64,000 nucleotides of DNA, from assembly GCF_024055605.1 (NCBI RefSeq), contig NZ_JAMXLX010000001.1, positions 496,001 through 560,000 on the forward strand, in the 5' to 3' direction. The notes beneath the pieces are model-generated. The model was not told the origin of the DNA, did no database searches, and saw only the letters and a program-made list of their open reading frames with translations. A program made the position numbers and the translations under genes. Source of the stretch: Ciceribacter sichuanensis (GTDB taxonomy: Bacteria; Pseudomonadota; Alphaproteobacteria; Rhizobiales; Rhizobiaceae). This document shows, one piece after another, positions 18,220-26,590 of this stretch (its first letter is position 1; every line of letters begins with the position of its first letter).

Positions 18220-19026
18220 CTAACGCGTGAAGCGGTCGTCGCCGCTCGGCGTTGCGATTCCGCAGACGAGGCCCGGTTCGATGCTGAGCCCGCAGGCTTC
18301 CACCATGCGCCGCGATGTGGTGTTGGTTGCGGAAACGAGCTCATAGACATGGGTGGCGCCGAGATCGCGAAACACGCCTCTCACCATGCGGGCATTGACA
18401 TGCTTGCCGAGACCCTTGCCCCGCTCGCTCTCCGCCACGGCGACGAGACCACCCCAGGCATAGCGATGAAATGGGCTATGGGCATTGTGTGGCAGATAGC
18501 CATGGGCGGTGGCCACGATATCGCCGTCCCCTTTGTCCCCTCTTTCGCCAATCACGACGGTCAGCGCCGGGCCCGCGGCGCCAGTCAGAAGGGACCCGGA
18601 AAAGGGAACGACGCCGGCACCCGCCATCAACGACTGGATACGCACGGTATCGGCACCTTCCGGATCGTCTGGTCCTGCAAGGTCGTCCAGGCCCTCCGGC
18701 AGCCCTCGGGCAAGGATCGCCTCTGAGGCGGCAAGCGCGGTTTCGCGCGTTCCGAGAAAGACATCCCAGGTGTCGAGGCGGTAGTCTCTCTCGGCGAGCC
18801 TGGCTTTGAGATCATCCACCGTTTCGGCGGGAATAAGACGGAAGCCGCAGACGCCGTCACGGGCAAGGAAAGCATCGATCTGCGGCCATCCGAGAAGATC
18901 GGGATCGTCGCAGCTCATCATTCGTCCCGCCTGGCACGCGCCGGGCGTCTCGCTGATGAAGGCCGCATTTTCCTCCGCTCTTGCCTGCAGGCGCTGTTGT
19001 GTCTCGGTGCCGAAATAACCCGCCAA
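18220..19026 (-). CDS. GNAT-family N-acetyltransferase
   Basis: A 268-residue protein whose C-terminal half is a GNAT domain: the acetyl-CoA-binding block is VAVAESERGKGLGKHVNARM and the following ATNTTSRRMVEACGL is the usual distal helix. The N-terminal 100 residues are an extra domain without a clear match. The start codon is TTG, supported by AAGGAGGGG seven bases upstream. Acceptor substrate unknown. Confidence 0.82.
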   Translation of the reverse strand: MAGYFGTETQQRLQARAEENAAFISETPGACQAGRMMSCDDPDLLGWPQIDAFLARDGVCGFRLIPAETVDDLKARLAERDYRLDTWDVFLGTRETALAASEAILARGLPEGLDDLAGPDDPEGADTVRIQSLMAGAGVVPFSGSLLTGAAGPALTVVIGERGDKGDGDIVATAHGYLPHNAHSPFHRYAWGGLVAVAESERGKGLGKHVNARMVRGVFRDLGATHVYELVSATNTTSRRMVEACGLSIEPGLVCGIATPSGDDRFTR

Positions 19027-19209
19027 GAAAGCCCCTCCTTGAAAGAAGTGCCCTGTATCAGGGAAACGCCGAACGCCGGCTCCGCCGGCAGGTAAAACCT
19101 AGCACGAGCGGCAAGGGCGAACCATCGCCCGGAGGTATTACCCAAGGGGTTTATGCGGGAGGTGTGTTCCCATCTGCCCGAATGCTTCAGGCTCGATGCC
19201 GGCGAAGCG

Positions 19210-20073
19210 TTACGGAACCCAACCGGGCAACGCTGCCGCCTGCCTGATCCAGTCCGAAAGCTGCGTCTCGTCGATTGCCTCGTGTTCATGGATATGGACG
19301 TAGCGGGCGTCCTCGTCCTTCGAGGCAACAGGCGGAACCGGCTGGAGTGCAGAACCGCGGAAGAATGTCACCTTGATGTATCGGGTGAAGCAGTGGAAGC
19401 TGAGAAACCAGCCTTGCCCCACCACGCCATAGAACGGCGAGTTCCATTTCACTGCCTTGTGCGCGTCGGGCACGGTCCGGACGATGAGCGCGTCGAGGTT
19501 TCGCCCGGCCTCTCGTTTCCAGCCGGGCATGGCTGCGATGTAGGCCTGAACCGGCGCATCGCCGTCACCCTTTGCGATCTGAGGATTGCCGCCCGACAGC
19601 AGCACAGGCTCCGACGCTTTGCCGCCCTTCGGTTGGGTTGCCTTCTCCTTTGCCGTCCGTTTCCCGGCAGGTTTCGACATGTTCAGCACAATGGCGGCGC
19701 GGATGAGAGCTTTCAGCGTCTCCCCGTCGATGGCCTCGCCCTCATGAATGTCGATGGCGCGGCGGGTATTGCCCTCAAGGCTCGAGTTGAACAGGCGGGC
19801 CGGGTCTTCCAGCGAAGCGCCCTTGGCGAAGGTGAGCTTCACGATGCTCTTGTAGGTCTCGCCCGTGCAGATGATCCCGCCATGGGACCACACGGGCACA
19901 CCGCGCCATTTCCATTCCTCGACGATCTCGGGATCGGCCTGCCGGATCAGCGCCCTGACATGCGCGAGCGTTTCTCCCCGCCAGTCGCCGAGTTCGGCGA
20001 TCCGCCCGTCGATCAGCCGGGAGGGCGAGTTGCCATCCTTTGTTTCATCAGGGCTTTTCCTCTTTTCCTGCAT
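19210..20073 (-). CDS. Tandem DUF1801 (YdhG-like) protein
   Basis: A 287-residue protein made of two DUF1801 units. Unit one (about residues 30-125) contains EEWKWRGVPVWSHGGIICT and ends DIHEGEAIDGETLKALI; unit two (about residues 185-285) contains KAVKWNSPFYGVVGQGW and ends HIHEHEAIDETQLSDWI. A Lys/Ala-rich linker joins them. The family includes the frataxin-like Bacillus Fra/YdhG iron chaperone, but many members are uncharacterised. Single-domain members of about 120-140 residues are the rule, so this is a fusion or duplication. Confidence 0.8.
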   Translation of the reverse strand: MQEKRKSPDETKDGNSPSRLIDGRIAELGDWRGETLAHVRALIRQADPEIVEEWKWRGVPVWSHGGIICTGETYKSIVKLTFAKGASLEDPARLFNSSLEGNTRRAIDIHEGEAIDGETLKALIRAAIVLNMSKPAGKRTAKEKATQPKGGKASEPVLLSGGNPQIAKGDGDAPVQAYIAAMPGWKREAGRNLDALIVRTVPDAHKAVKWNSPFYGVVGQGWFLSFHCFTRYIKVTFFRGSALQPVPPVASKDEDARYVHIHEHEAIDETQLSDWIRQAAALPGWVP

Positions 20074-20226
20074 GGCCGCGCGCCTCCATCGTCACATTCT
20101 CCCGGGGCGATCATAGCGCAGTCGCCCGCTCCGCGCGCGCTGGTCGTGCCGGGCAAACGCAAACACCGGCCGCGGTGTCCCGCGAGCCGGTGTCGGTTTC
20201 AGCCGTAATCGGATGCGTCTTGCGTC

Positions 20227-21507
20227 TCAGTTGACGAGGCGCACGGCGGTCGAGGTGCCGCTGGTTGGACCCTTGCCGTCGTAAGGCTCGATCTTCCAGT
20301 TGGCGGAGTTCATGATCATGGTGTTGACCACCAGCGAAATCTTGCTGGTCTGGTTGGTGGTCGAGTTGTAGGTCACGTCGCGGTTCGGCAGGTGGATGAT
20401 GCCGGTCAGCGTTTCGCCCTTCGAACCGTTGAAGATGTACTGCTGCTTGCTGGCGTTGTTGGAGGCGTCCGAGGTTTTCTCGAACATCAGGATGCCGGCA
20501 TAGGTGCCGCTGGTCGGAGCCGACGCGGTAAACGTCAGGCCGCCATTTGCGCGGATTTCGCTGTTGACGTCCGGGAAGTAGAAGGTCACGCCTTCGGCCT
20601 TCACGGTCGCGCCGGAGTTGATGATCATCCGGCCCTTGATGATGTGCAGGCCCGGTTTGAAGGTGATGGTCGGGCTGCCGTTGAAGGTCGTTGCACAGTG
20701 AACGCCCGGATTGAGCGAAATCGTCTGGCCGTCCATTGTGCCCTGGGTGGTGCAGGTGGAGGATACCGCCGGTTCCGGCAGCTTGCCCGCATAGGGATCA
20801 TCGGCGGCGTTGCAGCCGACCTTGAGGTTGGTCAGCGTTCCGCCGTTCTTGATGTAGTTCGTGCCCTTCACGCAAAATTCGGCTGTGTCGATGGTCGAGC
20901 CACTGTTCATGATGAAGGCGGGCGACGACGTCGAATGGACGTTCACCTTGCAGGCCGTAGACTTCACATTGGCGCCGGAGTTGATCAACACCGCCTGACT
21001 GCTATTGCCGAGCGCATAGATGCAGCCGTCGCCGGAGCCGGAACCTTCCGAGGCGATGGCCGTCGAGACGACGGTGATCGGCAGCGAGCTGATGCCGATG
21101 ATGCCGAGGAACGAAGTCTTGACGGGCGCCTTGTACGTGCCGGACAGGCTGCCGTCGGAATTGCTGGCGATCGTCAGCGAACGCTGGGAAATTGTGTCTT
21201 CGTCGAGTTGAATCTCGTCGGGCAGGTTGGACATGAAGGAGGAGGCGAGCGTCATGCGCTTGTCGTCTCCGCTTTCCTGCACTGCGGCCAGCATGGCGCC
21301 GTCCAGTTTGCCCTGCAGACGGGTCTTTTCGGCCATGGCCGCCGCGATGTCGACGGCGCCGCCCGCGGCCACCAGAAGAACGGGCGCAAGCAAAGCCGTG
21401 ACCATGCCGAAGTTGCCCAGCCGGTCATGACACAGATTTTCGAGATGGCGGGCGGCAAAAACTGCCGCTTTCCTGTTGAACATCGTTTGGCTCGCAATTT
21501 TAACCAC
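20227..21507 (-). CDS. TadG/TadE-like Flp pilus-assembly-type protein with beta-helix region
   Basis: A 426-residue protein with the TadE/G-like N-terminus (DRLGNFGMVTALLAPVLLVAAGG), a membrane anchor followed by an exported domain. The C-terminal part contains repeated NSG(S/A/T) turns (INSGANVKST, MNSGSTIDTA, INSGATVKAE) suggesting a right-handed beta-helix, and eight or so cysteines. The start is uncertain: a GTG at 21507 or the ATG at 21483, neither with a strong RBS. No other tad/cpa genes are nearby, so it is an orphan relative rather than part of a pilus cluster. Confidence 0.8.
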   Translation of the reverse strand: MVKIASQTMFNRKAAVFAARHLENLCHDRLGNFGMVTALLAPVLLVAAGGAVDIAAAMAEKTRLQGKLDGAMLAAVQESGDDKRMTLASSFMSNLPDEIQLDEDTISQRSLTIASNSDGSLSGTYKAPVKTSFLGIIGISSLPITVVSTAIASEGSGSGDGCIYALGNSSQAVLINSGANVKSTACKVNVHSTSSPAFIMNSGSTIDTAEFCVKGTNYIKNGGTLTNLKVGCNAADDPYAGKLPEPAVSSTCTTQGTMDGQTISLNPGVHCATTFNGSPTITFKPGLHIIKGRMIINSGATVKAEGVTFYFPDVNSEIRANGGLTFTASAPTSGTYAGILMFEKTSDASNNASKQQYIFNGSKGETLTGIIHLPNRDVTYNSTTNQTSKISLVVNTMIMNSANWKIEPYDGKGPTSGTSTAVRLVN

Positions 21508-21699
21508 TGAAACACGAGGGGTGATAACGGCGAGCCTTGAAATTCCGCTGAAGGTGACTGCTAAAATCCTATCTTTTTGCTCGATTGACGGAGTTATGTA
21601 AGCTAGTGCAGGTTTTTACCGCATTATACGTCATGTCTGCCGCGCGCCGCCGATGCTGTCAGCGCATCCGCCAAACCCTGTTTTCCGGGACTTTCCCTC

Positions 21700-22053
21700 A
21701 TGCGCCTTCGTTCCGATATCTTCGTTTCAGCACTGCTGCGCCGGGTTTTTTCGGCCGGAGGTTTCGCCGCCGTGGTCTCGAAAGGCGTGGAGGAGGCGGG
21801 TGCCATCTTCGTCCGTCAACGCTTCCGCGACGGGCTGGAAACGCTTTACGGGCCGGCGCCGCAGGCGCTCGTCTCGCAGGAGGATCGCGACAGCCGCCTT
21901 TTCGAGATCAGGCTGGAAAAGGCGCAAGCCGATGCGGTCGACGAGATGCTGGCGCGCGAATGCCGCTGGGACCCGGATTGCTGGGTGGTGGAGTTGGAAA
22001 CCGACGAGATCGGTGATCTCCTGCCGATGGCGGATGCCGGCGGAACGGCCTGA
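21700..22053 (+). CDS. DUF1491 family protein
   Basis: A 117-residue cytoplasmic protein matching the alphaproteobacterial DUF1491 family: it opens MRLRSDIFVSALLRRVFSAG and contains GAIFVRQRFRDG and RWDPDCWVVELE. The family has no assigned function to my knowledge. Overlapping frames on both strands are shadows. It is convergent with the DUF2336 gene, with 25 bp between the two stops. Confidence 0.88.
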   Translation: MRLRSDIFVSALLRRVFSAGGFAAVVSKGVEEAGAIFVRQRFRDGLETLYGPAPQALVSQEDRDSRLFEIRLEKAQADAVDEMLARECRWDPDCWVVELETDEIGDLLPMADAGGTA

Positions 22054-22078
22054 GGGGGCCGGCTTCCCGAACGTCGCT

Positions 22079-23143
22079 TTAACGCTGGCGCGCCTTCAGC
22101 ACCTGCCGGCTGTGTTCGTCTATGGTCTTGAGGATCGACGAGACGGGCTTGATCGCCTGAGGCTTTGTTGAAGCCGCACCGTTCTTGTCTTCGTCGCCCG
22201 GATGGCCGGGATGGAAAGTGTAGCTGTCGGCTCGGCGCCAGGTGTCGACCCGCTCCTCGCATTCGATCGGATCGAGGCTTTCGATCAGCCGCGCGGCCCG
22301 CGACAGGCCGCCCTCGTCGCGGGCGAGATGCGGATAGAGGCTCTTCAGTACGAAGGCGATTTCGTCCTGCGCCATGGCCACGCCGACAAGCGTGGTGGCA
22401 AGCTGGCGGCCGGAAATATCGAGCAGGATGCGCTCGGCCAGCCAGTGGCTGGAAGACAGGGTGTCGGCGAGCGTCGAGGCAAAAAGGCTCGCTTCGCGAT
22501 TGCGGGCAAAGCGCACCAGAAGCGCCTCCTGCAGGGAGGTAATGGTTCTCAGGCCCAGGCGGTCGGCAGGCGGCCGGTTCACATGAGCGGCCAGCCGCTT
22601 GATTTCACCGCGCAGCTTTTCCTCACGTTCCATGCGGGAAGCTTCGTCCGGGGAAACGGCCTCTGTTATCGGCTCGGCCGGAGGTTCGGTGGCGGTGGCC
22701 TTCGGCATGGCTGCCGGCTTTTCAGCCGGCTTCGGCGCTATCGCGCTCGCTGCCGCGGCCGGTTGCTCCACCGGCATCCGCTTCTTCGGCGTGTCGAGAT
22801 GGCGCATCCCGACCAGCGCGTCGATTACCGTTGGCGAGAGCGCTTCCCGCTTGACGATGGCGCGGGCATGCGCCGGCCCTTGCGTGCGGGCAACCATGAT
22901 CAGGATATCGTCGGAAAGGCAGGGCGAAGACGCCAGAAACGGTGCGGCGATGGCTATCGGCTGGGAGGCGATGAAGAGTGCTACCGCCGTCGGAACCGTG
23001 GGGCATTGGGAAAGGGCCGCGACCGCCTGACGTTTCGCTTCCTCGCTGGACGCATGGAAAAGCGGGGTGAACAGTTCCGCAAACTGCCTGAGCTCGGACT
23101 TGGTAGGGAAGGCGATCTCCTCGAAACTGGTGACGGTGGCCAT
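22079..23143 (-). CDS. DUF2336 domain-containing protein
   Basis: A 354-residue alpha-helical protein of the DUF2336 family, with the HEAT-like blocks ELFTPLFHASSEEAKRQAV, LIMVARTQGPAHARAIVKR and a Pro/Ala-rich linker near residue 150. I place the start at the ATG at 23143 behind AAGAAGGA; the frame is open to a GTG at 23218. Function is not established; some alphaproteobacterial members are tied to cell-cycle signalling. A CtrA-like box lies about 115 bp upstream. Confidence 0.78.
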   Translation of the reverse strand: MATVTSFEEIAFPTKSELRQFAELFTPLFHASSEEAKRQAVAALSQCPTVPTAVALFIASQPIAIAAPFLASSPCLSDDILIMVARTQGPAHARAIVKREALSPTVIDALVGMRHLDTPKKRMPVEQPAAAASAIAPKPAEKPAAMPKATATEPPAEPITEAVSPDEASRMEREEKLRGEIKRLAAHVNRPPADRLGLRTITSLQEALLVRFARNREASLFASTLADTLSSSHWLAERILLDISGRQLATTLVGVAMAQDEIAFVLKSLYPHLARDEGGLSRAARLIESLDPIECEERVDTWRRADSYTFHPGHPGDEDKNGAASTKPQAIKPVSSILKTIDEHSRQVLKARQR

Positions 23144-23523
23144 CAGCACTACGTCCTTCTTCCTTACGCCCACCGGATTTTCCAGCTCACGAAAACGACT
23201 GTTCACGACACGACCCACACTAACGCAATACCCGTGTTTCAGATTAGAACGAATTTGTTAGCAAGCTGTTAACTAAGGTGTGGCCAAATCAGGGCATGGA
23301 GGTGCATAGGTATGATTCGTGTATCTCTAATTTAGTGCAGTTGACGTGCCCCTCGCGGTGGGCCGCTTCCACCTCCGTCGGGCCGTGCTGAGAAAGGCAC
23401 GATTGGCTCCGGCCTATGGACCGCATGGCATTGCCGTCCGCCGGAGATGTGCTGGCCCTTCGGGACAAGGGCAGGATGAGATCGCACTCCTCATCCGTCT
23501 CGATCTGGAAAACGGAGACGAGA
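23144..23523. other. Intergenic region with a CtrA-like box (23258-23272)
   Basis: Between the divergent DUF2336 gene and a small plus-strand gene. The only notable element is TTAG-N7-TTAA at 23258-23272, one base off the CtrA consensus TTAA-N7-TTAA, in an AT-rich patch of about 90 bp. From 23345 on the composition is coding-like in several frames but no frame has an RBS and family features, so I call no gene there. Confidence 0.4.
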
Positions 23524-23715
23524 ATGGCGGAAATTATCAGGATCAAGGACCGGTTGTCTTTGTCGGACAGGCGCGTGCGACGGGATGGAATGGCGGCCGA
23601 AGTGCTGTTGTTCACCGGCATCAGATACGAACGTTACGAGCAGCAGAGGAAGAAGGACAATCGCCTTCCGGCCTTGCCCCGCCCTGTGGACGGCGGCATG
23701 GACCAGAGGCCCTGA
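23524..23715 (+). CDS. Small conserved hypothetical protein
   Basis: A 63-residue basic protein beginning MAEIIRIKDRLSLSDRRVRR and containing AAEVLLFTGIRYERYE. The ATG follows GGAGACGAGA. Short proteins of this form occur in rhizobial genomes as far as I recall, but no function is known. The frame is open upstream to 23416 without an RBS, so the shorter form is preferred. Confidence 0.6.
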   Translation: MAEIIRIKDRLSLSDRRVRRDGMAAEVLLFTGIRYERYEQQRKKDNRLPALPRPVDGGMDQRP

Positions 23716-23801
23716 GGCCTGCTGCCTGAACATTTAAGGATGGTATTCGGCGCGAACCCGCCGAAACCGCAACGGTTTCATGCGGCCCGGAAAACTTCGT
23801 C

Positions 23802-24350
23802 TCAAAGTCCTTCGACCGGCGCGCAGACGGCGTCTTCCAGGAAGGATGCGGCCTGTTCCTCAAGGCTTGCTTGCGGAGCCATGGCTCTGAGCACCGCATA
23901 GCCGGTATTGCTCTTCGCCTCGACGATGATCGATTCCGTCAGCGCCGCGACCGGCGTCTTGCGGATGCGTGCCATCTGCACCGGGTTGGCCACGAGAACA
24001 TCCAGGTTGCCCGAAACCGAGGTGCGGTCGTTCATGCTGAAGATTTCATTGGAATTGGCGTCGTAGAGCGCCAGAGACCAGAAGGCCGGCCCGCGCGGTG
24101 CCAGCAGCCGGAGCGGCCGCCGCTCCACATCGAAGTGACAGACGGCCACCTTGAGATAGGGATCGCCATTGGCAAGGCCCGCCGTATCCGGCTTGTCGGC
24201 CAGCGCATAGAAACGGTTCGAGTTGCCCTCCGCCTTCACCCGCGTATAGGCGTCGCGGCCGGTATAATGCGGTAGCGAGAGAATGATGATGATGTGGAGC
24301 ACCACGGCGCCCACGAGGCCGGTGGCGACGGCATAGAGAAGCTTATTCAT
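23802..24350 (-). CDS. DUF1254 domain-containing membrane-anchored protein
   Basis: A 182-residue protein with one N-terminal transmembrane segment (LLYAVATGLVGAVVLHIIIIL) and an exported domain. Segments such as YTRVKAEGNSNRFYALAD and FWSLALYDANSNEIFSMND match short DUF1254 proteins. The ATG at 24350 lies inside the end of the DUF1214 gene (8-bp overlap), so the two are translated as a pair. In rhizobia DUF1254 and DUF1214 domains commonly occur together, either fused or adjacent; the biochemical role is unknown. Confidence 0.78.
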   Translation of the reverse strand: MNKLLYAVATGLVGAVVLHIIIILSLPHYTGRDAYTRVKAEGNSNRFYALADKPDTAGLANGDPYLKVAVCHFDVERRPLRLLAPRGPAFWSLALYDANSNEIFSMNDRTSVSGNLDVLVANPVQMARIRKTPVAALTESIIVEAKSNTGYAVLRAMAPQASLEEQAASFLEDAVCAPVEGL

Positions 24351-24996
24351 TGCCGCACCCGATCGTCTCGACCCTGGGCATTTCAAGCCCGATCAGCCCC
24401 GAACTGCCGGCGGCCGGCGTGTCGAGCAGCGTCAGCACCAGCGAGAAGCGCCCGGCATCGGGCAGGGCCAGCCAGTTGCCCGGCTGTGCCGTCGGCGATA
24501 TCGCGATCTCGAAGCTGCCGTCCGGCTTGCGCAGGATGCTCTGCGAATTGTGCGAGCCCGGAAGCTCGGCGCGGGTCGCAAGCGGCCGGCCGGCGGCATC
24601 CGCCGCATAAAGCGTCCAGAAACGGGCGACCGGCGTGCGCCCGACAATCCTGTAGCTGCAGGTGCCGATGAGCTGGTGGCCGTTCTCGTCATGGGAGGCT
24701 GTAAACGTCAGCCCTTCCGCCGTGCCATAGAGCAGCCGCCCGGCCTTCGCCCTGTGGGATTTCGCGTAAGGGTCGGCTGCATCCGTCTGCGCCTGCGGGA
24801 ATGCGCTCCACACCCCAAGCCGGATCGCGCCGAACCCGACGGAAGCATTGAGCACCGAAAGCGCCGACAGGATCCCGCCGCCAAAGGCGATCACCAGAGC
24901 AACGGCGATGAGCAGTGGAACACGGAACACGACTGGCTCTGGACCCTCTTGAGATACAACGCGGCCCGCCCCGCCGCTGGGTTCCAGCGGTATCAC
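24343..24996 (-). CDS. DUF1214 domain-containing membrane-anchored protein
   Basis: Up to 217 residues. A transmembrane segment (VPLLIAVALVIAFGGGILSAL) precedes an exported domain with WTLYAADAAGRPL, NSQSILRKPDGSFEIAISP and NWLALPDAGRFSLVLTL, the DUF1214 hallmarks. The start is uncertain: GTG at 24996, or GTG at 24930 which has AAGAGGG upstream and would place the membrane segment right at the N-terminus. First gene of the two-gene unit with the DUF1254 protein. Confidence 0.8.
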   Translation of the reverse strand: MIPLEPSGGAGRVVSQEGPEPVVFRVPLLIAVALVIAFGGGILSALSVLNASVGFGAIRLGVWSAFPQAQTDAADPYAKSHRAKAGRLLYGTAEGLTFTASHDENGHQLIGTCSYRIVGRTPVARFWTLYAADAAGRPLATRAELPGSHNSQSILRKPDGSFEIAISPTAQPGNWLALPDAGRFSLVLTLLDTPAAGSSGLIGLEMPRVETIGCGNE

Positions 24997-25097
24997 TGAT
25001 TCTGGGGAAGGGGAAGGCGAGGGCGGGAGGGAGGTGGAATCGTGGGCGGCCGTAATCGATCAAAAGCCTTGAGTTACATGAACCCGGTCATCGGCGA

Positions 25098-25116
25098 GGG
25101 AGACGCGATGTCTCCC
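25098..25116. other. Short perfect hairpin in the divergent spacer
   Basis: GGGAGAC-gcgat-GTCTCCC followed by TTTGTT is a 7-bp perfect stem with a weak T tract on the plus strand. It lies in the 260-bp gap between the DUF1214 gene and the low-GC gene at 25258, close to where the base composition changes. It could be an attenuator or a junction scar; nothing decides between these. Confidence 0.35.
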
Positions 25117-25257
25117 TTTGTTATCGATTTCATTCCTTGGAGTCGACAAATGCGCAACCAGCCAACTACTCATTCTCCTGCTTCGGTCCATATATGGTAT
25201 GAACAAGGGGACAGCAGACAGGTAGTCCTGTGCGACAAACCATAGGCAACTACAGAC

Positions 25258-26064
25258 ATGGATTTTGAGTTTGACGCCGATGGATTCTTAACAAAACGCA
25301 GCAGCGATCTCGAGGATGGTATCCGAGCCGCTTATTGCCCTCTATTTGCGGGTGCGAGAAATATTAATCGAGACTGCCATGATCTGCTCTTCTCTGCTAC
25401 CGTTCGAAATCATGATCATCGGGCGGTAATAATTGCGACGCTTTTCATGCGATGTCTCGATCACTATCAAGCGACAATCATATTGCTCGGGAGGGGTGTA
25501 ATTCCTGATGCAAAAGTTACGCTTCGAGCACTTGTTGAATGTATTTTCAAAATGCGAGCAGTTTCCATCAATTCAAGTTCTCTGGAAATTTTCATTAAAC
25601 AAGATCTATTGTATAGACTGAAATCGATGAATAACGCGCGTAATAATAGCTATTCTAATATTGATGAAGCGCGTTCCAAGATTACAGATGATGATATTGC
25701 TCAACTAAAAGCCGAGGTTAAACGGCGAGGGGCAAAGGAGATTAAAATTGTCGAGTGGAGCAGGCTCGCAGACATGCATGAGTGGTATATTGCCCACTAT
25801 ACCCTGCTAAGCGATGCCATTCATACACCTGTGCGAGAGTTGGAGGCATATCTGGTTTTGGGAGAGGATAGCGAAATAAAGCAATTGCGGTATGCCCCTG
25901 CACTGGATGACATCCCGCTTCTACTTCTCACCGCAGCCCAGTGCCTTTTGATCGGAGCGTCGTCTTTCGATAAAACGTTTGAGTTAGGTTTTGGGCCAAA
26001 AGGAGATGCGCATAGCAGGTTTGTTGAGGCCGGGTTTCGATCACTTGAAGAAGCCGACAGCTAA
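25258..26064 (+). CDS. DUF5677-like protein in low-GC patch
   Basis: A 268-residue soluble protein. Its all-helical pattern with DLLFSATVRNHDHRAVIIA, LGRGVIPDAKVTLRALVECIFKMR and SDAIHTPVRELEAYL resembles the DUF5677 family, whose members are often found in variable genome regions; no activity is established. The gene is markedly AT-richer than its neighbours, uses codons rare elsewhere in the window (ATA, TTA, AGA), and lacks a good RBS. These features point to recent horizontal acquisition. Confidence 0.7.
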   Translation: MDFEFDADGFLTKRSSDLEDGIRAAYCPLFAGARNINRDCHDLLFSATVRNHDHRAVIIATLFMRCLDHYQATIILLGRGVIPDAKVTLRALVECIFKMRAVSINSSSLEIFIKQDLLYRLKSMNNARNNSYSNIDEARSKITDDDIAQLKAEVKRRGAKEIKIVEWSRLADMHEWYIAHYTLLSDAIHTPVRELEAYLVLGEDSEIKQLRYAPALDDIPLLLLTAAQCLLIGASSFDKTFELGFGPKGDAHSRFVEAGFRSLEEADS

Positions 26065-26108
26065 AATCTGCGATGTATCCTGCAAAAAAATAAATGAGCG
26101 AGGGTATG

Positions 26109-26579
26109 ATGCGAGTGAAATTTCCAGCTTTGATGTTTGTGGGAGCGCTGGCGGCAAATTCCTTCGTTGCAGAAACTGGTCTCGCCAATGAGGCGACGGA
26201 AATTTTCGAATGCGCTGAGCTGGCACAATGGGCGGACCGCGATCAAGATACGTATCGTTTCGCGATATTGGGATATGAAGAAGCTCTAAAATCAGTTTCG
26301 GAAGGCATCGAACTTAGCAAGCAAGCCGCACAGGATAAGCCAAATTTCACTGCCGAACGCTCGCCCGAATTTTGGGCCGGTATGTGGTATGGGGCCGCGT
26401 CCCAAACAGTAAGAGACTGGTTGCAAGCCCAGTACCCATTGCAGGCAAGGCAGGGAGCTGGTGCATCGGAACGGGTTACCACGGCAGTTCGCCAAGCCAT
26501 TGCATGGAAGCCGATTGCAGATCTTGAGTTTCGGCAGAGAGGCTGTGAACTATACCTACTAACTAGTAGTAATCGGTGA
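26109..26579 (+). CDS. Secreted hypothetical protein
   Basis: A 156-residue protein with a signal peptide (MRVKFPALMFVGALAANSFV, cleavage likely after GLA). The mature part has two cysteines (FECAELA and RGCELYL) that could form a disulfide and an aromatic-rich segment SPEFWAGMWYGAASQ. I prefer the ATG at 26109 because the GAGGG block at 26100-26104 is then spaced correctly; ATGs at 26094 and 26106 are alternatives. It follows the DUF5677-like gene by 44 bp on the same strand and also has below-average GC, so both may have arrived together. Family not recognised. Confidence 0.65.
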   Translation: MRVKFPALMFVGALAANSFVAETGLANEATEIFECAELAQWADRDQDTYRFAILGYEEALKSVSEGIELSKQAAQDKPNFTAERSPEFWAGMWYGAASQTVRDWLQAQYPLQARQGAGASERVTTAVRQAIAWKPIADLEFRQRGCELYLLTSSNR

Positions 26580-26590
26580 TTACGGTGGCC

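Noticed and set aside
23289-23729. Overlapping frames on both strands in the DUF2336 upstream region
   Set aside because: Only the short frame at 23524-23715 has an RBS and a plausible product; the others lack both.
25042-25245. A 67-codon plus-strand frame before the low-GC gene
   Set aside because: No RBS, spans the hairpin at 25098-25116 and shows no protein-like pattern.
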